A stretch of DNA of 64,000 bases from CAIYRG01 sp965247505 (GTDB lineage Bacteria > Pseudomonadota > Alphaproteobacteria > Micropepsales > Micropepsaceae). A model generated the notes under the pieces. The model was not told where the DNA came from and searched no databases. It saw only the letters and a list, made by a program, of their open reading frames with translations. This document shows positions 1-11,800 of the stretch, piece by piece. The stretch covers positions 3,224,001 to 3,288,000 of the forward strand of contig OZ252020.1 of NCBI GenBank assembly GCA_965247505.1. Reading direction: 5' to 3'. Each line of letters begins with the position of its first letter. The first letter of the stretch is position 1. The translations under genes were made by a program, and so were the position numbers.

Positions 1-175
1 GGCGGCAGGGTTTGGGATTTATGCCGGTATATCAAATCTTGTGGCCTCAACTGCGCCGTTTATTATGGGTGTTCTGATCGGAAGCGCCGGAAATTTTGCG
101 GCAGGGCTTCAGTTTCTGGTGTTCTCTTGCATTCTTTGCTCGCTTGCCATGATTCCATTGATGCGAAAGTTCTAA
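1..175 (+). CDS. MFS transporter, C-terminal end (partial)
   Basis: An open frame runs in from the left edge and stops at 173-175. Its 57 residues are hydrophobic and glycine-rich, with two likely membrane segments and a short basic tail (LMRKF), as in the last two helices of major facilitator transporters of the anion:cation symporter type. The start and most of the protein lie outside the window. It ends 13 bp before a UbiD-family gene on the same strand, and the same transporter-UbiD order occurs at 38506-41319. It may therefore import the substrate of the neighbouring decarboxylase. The family call rests on the tail only. Confidence 0.55.
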   Translation, partial: AAGFGIYAGISNLVASTAPFIMGVLIGSAGNFAAGLQFLVFSCILCSLAMIPLMRKF

Positions 176-188
176 TTTCGGAGTTCCC

Positions 189-1790
189 ATGGCCTACCAG
201 GATCTGCGCGCCTATCTTGACGAGCTTAAAAAGCGCGGCCTATTGCGCATAATCGACGAGAAATTTTGCAAAGATACCGAGATCGTTCCTTTGGTCCGGC
301 TGCAATTTCGCGGCTTGGCTGAGGAGGAGCGCAAAGCCTTCTGGTTTCGCAATGTCAGCGATGCACGCGGGCGCAAATTCGACGGCTCGGTGGTGCTCGG
401 TGCGTTGGGAAGTTCGCGCGCCATCTATGCGGCGGCGCTCGGGGTTGAATCCGATGAAATCGCCGATGCTTGGGCGCGGGCCCATGGCAATCATCTTGCC
501 CCGGAAGAAATGAGCGCCGCTGACGCGCCGGTAAAAGAGATCACGCTTAGCGCGCCCAATCTAGAGGGCGGCGTCGATCGTTTCCCGCATCTCATTTCGA
601 CGCCGGGATTTGATCCCGCACCCTTTCTTACCGCCGGCGTCTGGGTCACACGCGATCCCGAGGATGGCAGTTATAATCTCGGTCTGTACCGCGGCATGAT
701 CAAAGCAGAAGACCGGGTTGGTTGTGCCACCGATGTTCCGACGCAGCATCTTGCGATCCAGTGGGAGAAGGCGCGCCGGTTGGGCAAGCCATTGGAGGCC
801 GCTGTTTTTGTCGGTGGCCCGCCGGCACTTCTGCTCGCGGCCGCCAGCAAGGTGCCTTATGGCGTCGACGAATATGGATTGGCGGGCGCGCTCAATGGCG
901 CGCCGATTTTCGTTGTGAAGGCCGAAACCTTCGATGCTTTTGTGCCCGCCAATGCCGAAATCGTAATCGAAGGGCTGATCCGTACCGATTTGCTCGAGCC
1001 CGAGGCGCCCTTCGGCGAGGCCAGCGGTTATTTGGGCCCGCGTAAAATGGAAAAGATTTTTGATGTGACTGCCATCAGCCATCGCAAGCAGCCGGTCTAT
1101 CAAGGGATCATCAGCGAGTTTCCGCCGAGCGAAAGCACGGTCGTGCGCAAGGCCGCCTTTGACGCCATCTATCTCAAACATTTGCGCGATGCCTGTAACA
1201 TTCCATCTGTGACAAAAGTTGCCTGTCACGAAATGGCCAGCTGCAACATGATGTTCGTCATTCAGCTCGATCGTCCGGCGCTGGGTCAGCCTTGGCAAGC
1301 ACTCCGCGCAGCATCGGCCTTTGATGCCTCTTTGGGAAAAATCTTTATCGCTGTGGATTCGGATGTCGATCCCAATTCCATGGATGCGATCTTATGGGCG
1401 CTGTCCTACAGCATGCAGCCGCATCGCGATGCCGAGATCATTCGCGGCAAAGTTCCACGGCTCGATCCTTCGATCACGCCGAGCGACGATCAACGGCAAT
1501 ATGCCTATCCCGACGGGCAGGGCGCGTCCGCCATACTGATCAATGCCTGCCGCGAGCATCCCTATCTTCCGGTCTCGTTGCCGCGCCGCGATTTCATGGA
1601 AAAAGCCAAGGCGCGCTGGGCGGAACTGTCTCTGCCGCCGCTCGCGCTTAAAGAGCCTTGGCACGGTTATCCGCTTACACAATGGAGCGATGAAAATGCG
1701 GAAGAAGCAGAAAATGCAGTCACTGGGCGCTATTTCGAAACCGGCGAGAAACTAAGCTCTCGCCGCCGTCCACCAGATGACGGCTCCTGA
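189..1790 (+). CDS. UbiD-family decarboxylase (paralogue 1)
   Basis: This 533-residue protein has the length and layout of UbiD-type prenylated-FMN-dependent (de)carboxylases, which act reversibly on aromatic or unsaturated carboxylic acids in the cytoplasm. The conserved arginine lies in NLGLYRGM (R168). The paired glutamates lie in PEAPFGE (E272 and E277), so the catalytic Arg-Glu-Glu triad of the family is present. It resembles paralogue 4 (43932-45575) most closely; both have a similar 'PLVR.QFRG' stretch near residue 40. It follows a partial MFS gene by 13 bp, so the two are probably co-transcribed. The substrate is unknown, and the cofactor-making UbiX is not in the window. Confidence 0.9.
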   Translation: MAYQDLRAYLDELKKRGLLRIIDEKFCKDTEIVPLVRLQFRGLAEEERKAFWFRNVSDARGRKFDGSVVLGALGSSRAIYAAALGVESDEIADAWARAHGNHLAPEEMSAADAPVKEITLSAPNLEGGVDRFPHLISTPGFDPAPFLTAGVWVTRDPEDGSYNLGLYRGMIKAEDRVGCATDVPTQHLAIQWEKARRLGKPLEAAVFVGGPPALLLAAASKVPYGVDEYGLAGALNGAPIFVVKAETFDAFVPANAEIVIEGLIRTDLLEPEAPFGEASGYLGPRKMEKIFDVTAISHRKQPVYQGIISEFPPSESTVVRKAAFDAIYLKHLRDACNIPSVTKVACHEMASCNMMFVIQLDRPALGQPWQALRAASAFDASLGKIFIAVDSDVDPNSMDAILWALSYSMQPHRDAEIIRGKVPRLDPSITPSDDQRQYAYPDGQGASAILINACREHPYLPVSLPRRDFMEKAKARWAELSLPPLALKEPWHGYPLTQWSDENAEEAENAVTGRYFETGEKLSSRRRPPDDGS

Positions 1791-1930
1791 AAGGCCTCCG
1801 TTTTAATGCCGTCTCGCCAAACACCCTCTGGCTTGAAAGCCAATTGAGCGATAGTCTTTTTAGCGAATGAATATGAATAATCTTTGGATTGGGTTTTGGA
1901 TAATAAACATAGGAAATGGGACGTAAGAAA

Positions 1931-2407
1931 ATGATGAAAAAAATCTTAGTTGGGGCGGCGCTTGTGCTCTTTTCGGCGAGCACCGCTTTTGCACAATCCG
2001 CTTTTGTCGATCGCAAGGCTCTCTCCACGGATGCGGCAAGAACAATCGTCGACACTTGCGTCGCCTTTGCGGCGGAACACAATCTGACGCTTGGCGTTGC
2101 CGTCGTCGATATTTCGGGTGTCTTGTTGGATTTCCACATGATGCAAGGTGGCGGAGCAACAACATCCGAAACCGCGATTCTGAAAGCTAGGACAGCCGCG
2201 CATTGGCGCCGTCCAACGACAGTGCTTGAAGAAACCGTCATGAGCGGCGGCAATCAGGCCTCGATTTGGATCAATGATTTTCCCAAAGGCGGCGGTCTAC
2301 CAATTATGGTTGACGGACAACTTGCTGGCGCGGTCGGCGTGGGCGGACGGGCTATGCAAGACGAGTGCGCGCAAGCCGGTATAGACGCCATCATGGGTGC
2401 TTCCTGA
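1931..2407 (+). CDS. GlcG/HbpS-like (DUF336) secreted protein
   Basis: A protein of about 158 residues with an N-terminal signal peptide (MMKKILVG..., hydrophobic core, cleavage near AFAQ-SAF). The mature part has the GlcG/HbpS fold features: 'LGVAVVDISG', a KA.TA segment and a closing 'GGLPIM..G...GAVGVGG' glycine-rich motif. Members bind haem or small corrinoid-like ligands, or are accessory proteins of oxidative catabolism; the exact role is unclear. I prefer ATG 1931 over the upstream in-frame ATG at 1916, because 1916 has its purine-rich stretch directly abutting it. It stands alone, 140 bp after the UbiD gene. Confidence 0.8.
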   Translation: MMKKILVGAALVLFSASTAFAQSAFVDRKALSTDAARTIVDTCVAFAAEHNLTLGVAVVDISGVLLDFHMMQGGGATTSETAILKARTAAHWRRPTTVLEETVMSGGNQASIWINDFPKGGGLPIMVDGQLAGAVGVGGRAMQDECAQAGIDAIMGAS

Positions 2408-2446
2408 CGGAGCCACGTCGAGGATCGTAATGCGCTAGCGTAAAAG

Positions 2447-3871
2447 CTAGTCGCCGCCCGCGTATTCTTTCACCACGCGGTAGAGAAACTCGCGTCCCTC
2501 AAAAACCGAGCGCACCAAAATGCGCTCGTTGAGGCCGTGTGAGTCGCTTGGACCCGGCGGATGAAACAGCCCACTCAAACCATAGGTGGGAATGCCCGCC
2601 GGAGTAAGAAAGCGGCCATCATCTTCACCATTGACTTGGTAAGGGATGAGCCGCACGCCCGGCCACATCTCTTCTGCGAGTTGCCGCGCAGGCCCAAGAA
2701 TGTCTTCGCTCAAAGGCGGAGCGGGGGATGGCTGCGCCGGATCGCCGATCCGCGTCAGCGCAAATTCCGGATCGTCCAGAACCTCGCGTAGTTTTGCTTC
2801 GACATCATCCATGTTTTCGCCCGGGATCATGCGGCAATCGAGGGTCGCGGTGGCGCGCATTGGAATGGCGGTCTCGGACTCGCCGCTTTGCAGTCGCACC
2901 GCCACGCAAGTCGTGCGCAGCATGGCGTTGGTCCGTGGATCGTTTTCGCGGATTCGCGCGGCAGCTTCTGTGTCCGGCGGGTCCTGCAGCAACGCGCGCG
3001 TGTCGTCCGCCATTTGCCCATCGCTTAATGGCAGCATGCCTTGCAGATAGGCGCGCGAGGAGGCGCTAATATTGACGGGAAAATCATAGGCGGCGAGCGT
3101 ATTTAGGGCGCGGCCCATGCGGGTGATCAACGTGTCGCGCGGCGGGCCGGAGCTGAAGCCCCCAGTGCCCGTCAATTCCAATTGGAAAAGCTGACGGACT
3201 TTTTGTCCTGCCTGCATGGTGAACGCGACATGATTTCCCTCGGCATCGAGCAGCCCGCTGCCGTTTTCGTTGATCGCAAAATCGGCCTCGATAAGATCGC
3301 GCTCATGCTCCAGAAGATAGCGAACGCCATTGTAGTCCGCCGGTGTTTCCTCGCCGCAAGTCAAAGCCAGCTTCAGCGTGCGTGCCGGGCGGTAGCCTTC
3401 TTCGTGATAGCGGATAAAATTATCGCTTAAGATCGCCGCCATCGCTTTGTCGTCCGACGCACCGCGCGCATAAAAGAAGCCATTCTCTTCGACGAGCGTA
3501 AACGGATCGCGATCCCAATCTTCGCGGCGCGCTTCGACGACATCGATATGCGCGAGCAATAGAATTGCACCAGCATTGGCGTCCGAGCCGGGAATGCGGG
3601 CAATCAAATTTCCTCTTTTGGGATGACCCGGCGACACGATCACGGAGATATATTCGTCCGCCATGCCGGAGGCCCGCAGGCGCACCGCCATGGCTTCGGC
3701 AGGAAATGTGCAATCGCCGAGTGATTGTGTGGTGTTGATTTCGACCAGCTCGCGATACAGCTCGAAAAAGCGCTGCTCGTCTGCGGATCTTTCGCCCGCG
3801 CTTTGCGCAAGCGCCGGCAATGACAATGCGCTCAGAAATGCCGCGGCAAGGACAAGCGTGTTTTTTCTCAA
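2447..3871 (-). CDS. Secreted M20-family metallopeptidase
   Basis: A zinc-dependent M20/M25/M40 exopeptidase or carboxypeptidase. After a signal peptide (LRKNTLVLAAAFLSALS..ALAQ) come the metal-ligand motifs: 'LAHIDVV' (His, Asp), 'GASDDK' (bridging Asp), 'CGEE' (general base Glu and ligand Glu) and the late His in 'PSDSHGLNE'. The dimerisation domain lies between the catalytic halves. I choose TTG 3871 because a GAGAG purine run precedes it and it starts exactly at the signal peptide. ATG 3901 is in frame but would add ten residues ahead of the signal. Likely periplasmic; it cleaves small peptides or N-acyl amino acids. Confidence 0.85.
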   Translation of the reverse strand: MRKNTLVLAAAFLSALSLPALAQSAGERSADEQRFFELYRELVEINTTQSLGDCTFPAEAMAVRLRASGMADEYISVIVSPGHPKRGNLIARIPGSDANAGAILLLAHIDVVEARREDWDRDPFTLVEENGFFYARGASDDKAMAAILSDNFIRYHEEGYRPARTLKLALTCGEETPADYNGVRYLLEHERDLIEADFAINENGSGLLDAEGNHVAFTMQAGQKVRQLFQLELTGTGGFSSGPPRDTLITRMGRALNTLAAYDFPVNISASSRAYLQGMLPLSDGQMADDTRALLQDPPDTEAAARIRENDPRTNAMLRTTCVAVRLQSGESETAIPMRATATLDCRMIPGENMDDVEAKLREVLDDPEFALTRIGDPAQPSPAPPLSEDILGPARQLAEEMWPGVRLIPYQVNGEDDGRFLTPAGIPTYGLSGLFHPPGPSDSHGLNERILVRSVFEGREFLYRVVKEYAGGD

Positions 3872-4194
3872 GTGAAACTCTCGCGATAACCAGACCCGCA
3901 TAAGACTATTTTACTCGCATTCACCCAACAATGACGAGAGTGCCATAGACGTGAATGGTGCATCGCTATTTCGCAGGCCGTTTCGCAACGCGCCGGGCAT
4001 CTGTCCAATCGGGGCGCTTGTAAGGGCTACGCATCTGGTCTCTGGGCCATTATCTATTTGGAAAACGCAACACCGGTGCATTACTGGCTTTGATTTCGTG
4101 ATATTCGGCTTTTTGGCGGATGCGTGGTCTATTTAGGGCGAATACTCACGTCATACCCGTGTTCAATGCGCGGGATATATCTGGGGAATTCACA
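3872..4194. other. Divergent intergenic region
   Basis: This stretch of about 320 bp separates the divergent peptidase and autotransporter genes and must hold both promoters. No convincing gene, RNA or palindromic operator was seen. A GGGG purine run lies just before ATG 4195. Confidence 0.4.
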
Positions 4195-6560
4195 ATGATT
4201 TCTCGCCCGCTTGGCCAAAAGCTTAATGCATGCCTATACGGCAGCACTTCCCAAACCGTTTACGTCGCCGACTACTCCCCGCGCGGGGTGTTTTATGGGC
4301 CGAGCGCGAAGACGCTCTTTAAGGAAAAGAAAGCGGCATCGTCTGGATGCCGTTCGCTACTCCCCAGTGCAGCCCTAACCGCCGGCCTTCTCACCGCGTT
4401 TGGGCTCGTCAGTTCGCCAGAGCCGGTTCAAGCTGCCGTCGCCGATCCGGATTGCGGAGCCGCGACCACCGGGCATCTTCATGTCGTGGGGGCAACAATA
4501 GCTGGTTGTTACATCATCACCTCAGGCAACATTGATCTTCACACTTTTGGCAATGGATCGAGCGTTGCCTATTACGGCATAAACGTCTTTGATCCTGGCG
4601 GTTTCGGCGTCGATATATATGCGGGTTTTTCCGGCTATAATATTAATGTCTACAACAAGTTTGGTGCAGTTGCGGGTGCTACCGGCACTTACACCGGTGG
4701 TGGCATTTACGTCTCGAGCAGCGGCGGAAGCATCGTTGTCGACTTCGGAAATGCAACAGGTGTTTGGTCGGATCCTTTTTATAACCGGATTGCCGGAATT
4801 GAATCTGCAATTAAAGCCACAACCTCCGATTCGGGCACGATTACGATCGATCTAAACGGCTCTGCGACCGGCGCCTATGGCGGCGGCGGCAGCGGTGACG
4901 GCGTTCACGCCTACACCTCCGGGTCCGGGACACTCACGATCGACGTTGTCGGCGTCGTCACGGGAAGACAGGACGGAATTCACGCGGTGTCGGACGGTAG
5001 CAGCGACATCGATATCGGTTTCGACGAAGCTGTTGGCGGCACCTACGACCAAGGTATTGAGGCCGTCACACAGGGTGGCAATATTACGATCACCCAGGCC
5101 CCTTACGGCGATATAGTTGCTGGGCGTGAAGAGGCCATTTATGCCAACGCCCATGGCGGCGACGTCGATATAGACGTCAATAACACACAATCCAGTTCAT
5201 ACGCCGACGGTGTTCAGGCTTCCACGAGTGGCACCGGAACCATCGATATTACTGTCAACGGCAATATCGGTGCCGGTCATGGCGCGGGCGATGACGGTGT
5301 GGAAGCAATCACCACAGGCACGGGCAATGTCGACGTCGTTGTGACCGGAAGTATCCAAGGGTCCGGCGGCGGCGTATCTTTCATCGGCGGCCATGGCGTG
5401 AATGCGCAGTCAGCCGATGGCAATGTCACGGTCAAGACAAGCGGCCCAATCTACGCGGATCCCGGGATTTACACTTCGACCATCGGCATCGGCGCCATCG
5501 ACATTGATTCCTATGGTGTCATCAATGCGACCGGACATGGAATCGAGACATCGAACAAAGACGGGATCACCACGATCAATGTCGAAGGCGCGGTTAACGC
5601 AAATTCCGACATGTTCTCCGTTACCAGCGATGACGGAATTTACGCCACTGCAACGAGTGGTTCGATCTCGGTGGTTACCCGAGTGGGCGCCGATATCCAT
5701 TATTATGCCGATAACGGCATCATCGCGAAGAACACCGGCGGCACCATTGGAGCAGGCGGCGGACAGAGTGCGGGCGGCCTCGGCAATTTCAGCGGCAATA
5801 TTGTGGTCACACTTGAAGGCAAAGCCGGGGACGATAAGGGCGGCAGCGCCGGGTATATCCGTGAGCATGGAATCTTTGCCGGCAATGACGGCACAGGCGG
5901 CACCTATGGCGACGTCTTCGTCTATGGTTCCGGCAACAGCTATGCCGGCTATGCCGCCGGCAATGGCATTACCGCACATAATAGCTCGCTCTATGGCGAC
6001 GTAACTGTCGGCAACGCGGCCGGTTTTGGCGGCGCTTTCACCGGAACTATTGGAGCGTGGGGCGACGGAATTCAGGCGCTCGCTAATCATACAGGCGGAC
6101 ACGGAAATATTCTCGTCGGCGTCGACGGCAACGGTACGATTTATGGGCTAGATGACGCTATCGAGGCAATCTCGAGCGGATATGGCAGCGTTACCGTGAC
6201 CGCCAACAATTCCAGCGTTGACGGAAGGTTGGGCGCCGATATTCGCGCCTCGATTACAAACTCTCTCAATAGCGAGGACGTTACGGTCGTCGCATCGGCG
6301 AATATCTATGGTGAAGACTCCGGCGTTCTGGCAACCACCGTCGGCAAGTGCAATGTGTCGGTTACCACGACAGGCACGGTTGCGGGAGACGATGATGGCA
6401 TTGTTGCCACCGCCGAGGCCGGCACCATCACCATTGATGTCTATAATTCGATCGATGCGGACCAGGTGAATGACGCCACTGGCGACGGCATTAATGCCGG
6501 GGTTACCTCAGGCGTTATCGATATCTCCACTAGCGCTGCCGCAACAATCAGCGGTACGGC

Positions 6561-6569
6561 GGAAAACGG
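6561..6569. repeat. Target-site duplication, IS256 copy 1 (left)
   Basis: GGAAAACGG occurs here and again at 8020-8028, directly flanking the element. Dropping one copy and the element rejoins the adhesin reading frame. Confidence 0.85.
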
Positions 6570-8019
6570 GGCGATGTCCCTATCTCTGTTGAAATTCGTG
6601 GGGCAGGCGTCGCTGGTTGATGATGCTATGCTGCCTTCATGATGGTTTCAATGGCACTGTCGGCCTGAGCCTTTCTCAAGTGTTCCTGGGGAGCATTTCG
6701 GAGGATGGGCAGCTGGCGATAGGCCTTGAGGCGACGGAAGGTTTTCTGGGCCTCCAGCAGGCCGGCGGCGATCCATCTGAGCGCCATCTCGGCGTGTCTC
6801 CAGCGTTTGACGTTGCGGGTGACCTGGCGCACCGTGCCGAGCGCGTTCTCGACGATGTTGGTGCAGGCGAGCGAGCGCCGGAGTGCGTGCGGTAGGCCGA
6901 GGCGGATGACGGTGAGGATCTCCTCCAGCCCCTCCAGGATGCTGCCCGAGACGCCCGGTTCCTCATGCTCCAGACGCCGGACCAGGTTGCGCAAGAGCCG
7001 CTCGGCCTTGTTTGCGTCGTCCTGGTCCCAGGCCTGACGGAGCGCCTTCTTGACGCTCGCGTGCAAATGTTGGGGCAGGCGCTCGATGATGTTACGGCCC
7101 TTGTGGACCTGGCAGCGCTGGATGGCGGCGGCCACACCGAAGGTGTTTCGGATCGCTTTGCTGAGTGCCTTCGCGCCATCGACGATGAACAGCCGCGGCA
7201 GTGTCGGATCGAGCCCCCTGGCGAGGAGATTGTCGATCAAGGCCTGGACGACGACCGTGTTCTCCGTCGCCCCCTCGACCACGGCCAGGACATGCTTGTC
7301 GCCGTTGCCATCGACGCCGATCGCCGCCATCAGGACATGGTCGCCGCCATGCAGACCGTCGATCTGGATGACTAGCAGGTCGAGTTCCGAGAGATCCGAG
7401 GCGAGCCAGGCCTTCATCTTCTTGCGTGACAGCGCCACAAAGCGCCGGGAAACGGCCGACTTCGAGGTGCCGTCGCCACGCGCTTTCGCCAGGTCGCCCT
7501 CGGGCAGACGGACCGCGCGGTGGTACTTGCGGGTCGACACGTTCAGCACCATCAGGTTGAGCGCCCACTCGAGCAGCAGGTTGCCATCGCGTAGCGCCTG
7601 CCAACTCTCCAAGCTCACCTCTTTGCCCGCCCGCTCACGAACCCGTGGCCGGGCCACCTTCACTTTGCCGCCGTGGTAGCCGATCTCGCTATGTGTCCTG
7701 CCCCAGCGATAACCTCGACGGTCCCCATGGCGGCGATGTCAGGCCCCGCACACGGTCGTGGCGTCCTCCTCCATCATCTCGGCCAAGGCCTCGACCCCAG
7801 CCAGAAGACAAAACTGATCCACGCTGAGATGGACTGCGTCCATCGCGTCCGCCAGCGGCGGCATAGGAATCGAGGGGGCAAGGGCTTTCGGGCGGCTGGA
7901 ACTACGGATATTATTTCCCATGGTGTCGTTCTCCCTTTTGGGTTTGCAGCACCCGGAGCCTAACGGCTCCAGGAGAGCGACACCTACCTCAACTTTTCAA
8001 CATCGACCGGGACATCCCC
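6570..8019 (-). mobile_element. IS256-family insertion sequence, copy 1
   Basis: A 1450-bp element with imperfect terminal inverted repeats (GGCGATGTCCC... at the left; ...GGGACATCCCC at the right) and a 9-bp target duplication. It is the same length as the copy at 62131-63580 and nearly identical to it, but lies in the opposite orientation. It carries one transposase gene on the minus strand, which has a premature stop. It splits the giant autotransporter gene. Confidence 0.95.
6626..7921 (-). pseudogene. IS256-family transposase with nonsense codon
   Basis: This is the counterpart of the intact 431-residue transposase at 62229-63524. The reading frame starts at 7921 but hits TGA after 60 codons (7739-7741). 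The other copy has CGA (Arg) there, so a single C-to-T change explains the stop. The remaining 345 codons from 7663 stay open and include the catalytic DDE region (IDGLHGGDHV, FIVDGAKALSK, NIVENALGTVRQ). Other coding differences from the intact copy include Q/R, G/V, L/P, A/E, I/T and P/L. A restart at 7663 would lack the N-terminal DNA-binding part, so this copy is probably mobile only in trans. Confidence 0.9.
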
Positions 8020-8028
8020 GGAAAACGG
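8020..8028. repeat. Target-site duplication, IS256 copy 1 (right)
   Basis: This is the second copy of GGAAAACGG, immediately outside the right end of the 1450-bp element. Confidence 0.85.
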
Positions 8029-8429
8029 CATTGTCGCTAACTCGACCGGCGCGGGCGCTGTAGGGGTTCAGATTCAAATCGATCAAAATGGCGTCCTCGG
8101 TACCGGAGCGGATGCGATCGATTTTGCCGGAATATTTGCCACTCAATCTGGCGGTGGCGCCGGCGATGTGGTCGTCAATAGCGGCGCGAGCATCTTTGCC
8201 ACGGAAGACGGCATTCATGCTTCCGGTAGCGCAGGTGTTGGTAGCGAAGTCAAAGTCACTACCGCTGCGGGCACTGTAATCGATAGTGCTGGACACACCG
8301 CTATCTCGGCCCGCACCTCTGGCGGCGGCACCGGCGATGTCACCATTTAATCAAGGGCTGCCCTCAGTGGGGCGCTGAACGGAACTGATGGCCGCGCTGG
8401 AGCGGGAACCGTCACAATCGACGCGTTCG

Positions 8430-8865
8430 GCTCGCCGTCGTGCTCGACCGTAGCGCCGAGTCGCTCTGTGGGTTCGTCGAGAGCACCGTCGCTCCGGGAT
8501 CGCTGATCGTTACTGACGATTGGAGCGGCTATGCTGGCCTCGGTAAGCGCGGCTATGAGCACTTCGCTGTTGCCGAGTGTGGTGATCCAGAGGTTGCCGA
8601 GCAATACCTGCCGATCATCCATCTGGTTTTCGCCAACCTGAAGACGTGGCTGATCGGGATCCACCACGGCGTTAGCCACCAGCACCTACAAGCCTACCTC
8701 AACGAGTTCACCTTCCGCTTCAACAGGCGGTTCTACCCGTTCAACGCCTTCCGCTCATTGCTCGGCATCGCGGGCGACACCTCTGCTCCAACCTATGCCG
8801 AGCTTTACTCGGGAGAGTGGCGGCACCCTACATGTAGCGGTCATGGGCGTTAACCGGATAGGCAA
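8430..8865 (+). mobile_element. IS1595 (ISXO2-like) transposase fragment
   Basis: An open frame ending at 8853 encodes the C-terminal part of an IS1595-family transposase: 'LDRSAESLCGFVE', 'IVTDDWSGYAGL', 'HHGVSHQHLQAYLNEF' and 'FRFNRRFYPFNAF' are characteristic. The N-terminal two-thirds and the left end are missing, so this is a dead remnant. It lies inside the adhesin pseudogene; adhesin-type sequence ends near 8428 and resumes near 8857-8866 in a different frame. Ends are approximate, because no clear inverted repeat or target duplication was found. Confidence 0.75.
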
Positions 8866-11800
8866 GGTTCAACCTATGGATTGTACGGCAGCACCTTCGG
8901 CGGTGGCGACATCGCCATCGATTTTGATGACGATGTCACTGCCTCGACTGGGAGGGGCGTGTATGCGCGTGGGCTTGGATTTTCCAGTGCAGATGTCAGC
9001 ATCACCTCATCAAATGCGGCTGCGACCGTTAGCAGCGGGACAGTTGGTGTTTGGGCCCTTGCATATGGCACGACGACAATTGCTATCGCCTGTGACGTCA
9101 AAGGTGGGACGAACGGCGTTGATATCAGGGGCGGCGGCTATGTCGATATTGATGTTAACAATGTCACCGCCTCTGGCGGCGACGCGATACATATTGATGA
9201 TTTTGGCTTGTACGCGCCGGATGTAAATGTGCTGGTCACTGGCGATCTGAAAGCCACCGATGACGGGATCGAAATCGATCTTGCCGGGGGCGGCAACATC
9301 AAAGTTACGACGACGACTGGCAAAACTATCTCGGCCGATAGCGACGGCAGTACCGGCGGCGAAGGCATCGACGTCTATACCGCCGGTGGCAATATTGATG
9401 TCAATTCAAAGGCGGCGATCGACGCCGATCCGGGTATCTATTCTTCGACGACAGGCACCGGCGACATCGATATCGATGTCTATGCCGACGGTGCGATTAC
9501 TGCGGATGACGGAGGCATTCGTGCCCATGCGGAAGACGGAATTGTCGATATTCTTGTGGAAGCGAGTGTTGAAGGCGATGACGAAGACAGTGGCTCAGGG
9601 GTCGCCATATTTGCCGACGTTGACGGCACGGGCAGCGTCAAAGTCGTTACGACTTCTGACGGCGATATTGTCGGGGATAATCGGGCGGGCATTCGCGTCG
9701 AAGTTGATGGCGGCTCGGGCGGCGTGGGAATTTATGACGTTTACGGCAATGTATTTGTCGATGCCGATGGCAATGTCGGCACGTCCGGCACGCCCGTCGA
9801 CGATCACGGCATTTATATTCGCAATTTCGACGCCGCGAGTGGGACCGGCGGTTATGTTTCGGTCTATGGCGGTGGCACCATCCATTCGGGTAGAGACGGT
9901 ATCTCTGTGCAGACCGCGGGCCTGGGTGCGGTCACGGTCGATTTTGATGGTGACATCTATGCGGGCACCGCGGTTACGGCAACGGGTGCGCAGGCAGGAA
10001 TTGCCGAAGTGACGAGCTCTGCCGACATCAATGTCGATATGGGTGGTAACGTAACGAGCACGGGCAATGGCATCTACGCGTGGAATCTCAGAAGCGGTAA
10101 TATCGATATCACTTCCACCGGCACGCTCACAGCGGGCCCCTATTATTTTGCCAGCGGCATTGTTGCTGAAGCGTCATCCGGTGACATTAAGGTTGACGCC
10201 GATGGCGCGGTGATCTCTTACAATGATGGCATTCATGCCGATGTCTCCAGCGATGGGAACGTCACTGTCGACAGCTCAGACCCGATCAGTACCAGCGGCA
10301 TTGGTGGTCACGGCATCTACGCCTACACGCCTGACGGCAATTTCGCGATCACGGCGAACGATGTCGACACGGCAGGCAGAAATGCCGATGGCATCAATGC
10401 CAAGACCGCGGACGGCACAGGCGCGATTACGGCGACGAGCATCTCTACCGACGGAAACGACTCAATCGGCATCTATGGCTACGCCAATGGCTCGCTGATT
10501 ATCGGGGTCGATACCGTCACGACCCTTGGCGATGGTTCGGACGGGATTGTCGGTATCGATCCAGCCAGCGACGTGCAGATCACTTTCGGCTAGGTCGATA
10601 CTGAAGGCTATAACTCGGACGGCATTCGTGGCTCCAGTACTTCAAGCTATGTGAGCATCACGGGCGCTTATGGCGCCGGTGGCGACGTCAATACCGATAG
10701 CGATTTTTCGGCTGGCATTTGGGTATCGGCCGGCACCGACGCGACGGTCAATGTCGACGTGGTTTCGACCGGTGAGAATGTCGGCGGCGTTTCCGGATTC
10801 GGCTACGGCTTCAATTCCGACGGCATATTCATACAGGCCGGTGGCGATATCGATGTCGATGCGACCAGCGTCTTCACCGATGGCGGTGAATCGGCCGGCG
10901 TCTGGGCGGATAGCTCCGGAGGTTGAAACATCTCTGTTAATGTCACCACGATCGACACCAACTACTATGAAAGCCAGGGCATTAATGCCCGTACAGTCGG
11001 ATCGGCGACGATTGACGTTGAAAGCATCAGTACTTTGGGAAGCAATTCCGATGGCGTCTATGTGCGCGCCGGCACCAGTAACGTTGGGACCTTCGTCGAT
11101 GTTGACGTGGCGACAGTCTACACCGGCGGAGATTCGTCTGCCGGAGTTTGGGCAGTAGGCGATGGCGGGCCGGTGACGGTCGATGCGGATGATGTCGACA
11201 CAGTCGGGGCCGGTTCAACCGGCATTTATGCTTGGTCAGCGGGCTTCGACGGTGGCGTCACTGTTACCGCGAATCACGTCGACGCGTTCGGAAGTTCTGC
11301 CATCGGCATTCACGCCCTAGGAATAGGCCTGAACGATGCAACGGTGTACAGCAACACCGTTACAACTCGGGGTACGAGTTCTGTTGGAATTCGGGCGCAA
11401 ACTGGGCCCGGCACCGCCTGGGTGGACAGTAATGTGTCCGTCACGACCTATGGTTCAAACTCCGAAGGCATCAATGTCTCGTCGACCTCCGGTTTCATCA
11501 ATATTGACGCCGTACACGTCTCGACTTGGGGCGCCGGTTCGGAAGGTATTTTTGCCAACGCCACCGCCGGCGGCAATATCGACATCGATGTGACCGGATC
11601 GATCACTGCGCAACAGGACGATGCCATCCAGGCACAAAGCTCCGGCGGCGGCGATATCGATGTCTGGACGGAGGATTCGTCTTCGGTAATAAGTGCATCG
11701 AACATCGGTGTTCTGGCTTATGGCCATAATGGCGGCAGTATCGATGTCTGGAACAATGGCACTGTTTACGGAAGAACTTGGGGCATCGATGTTGTCTCCT

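Noticed and set aside
561..1298. Minus-strand frame of 245 codons inside the first UbiD gene
   Set aside because: It lies wholly antisense to a clear UbiD gene, with no recognisable motif.
4852..6102. Long open frames on the minus strand and other plus frames inside the adhesin (for example 5410-6102 and 5402-6004)
   Set aside because: They are shadow frames of the repetitive GC-rich passenger; no start site, family resemblance or domain supports them.
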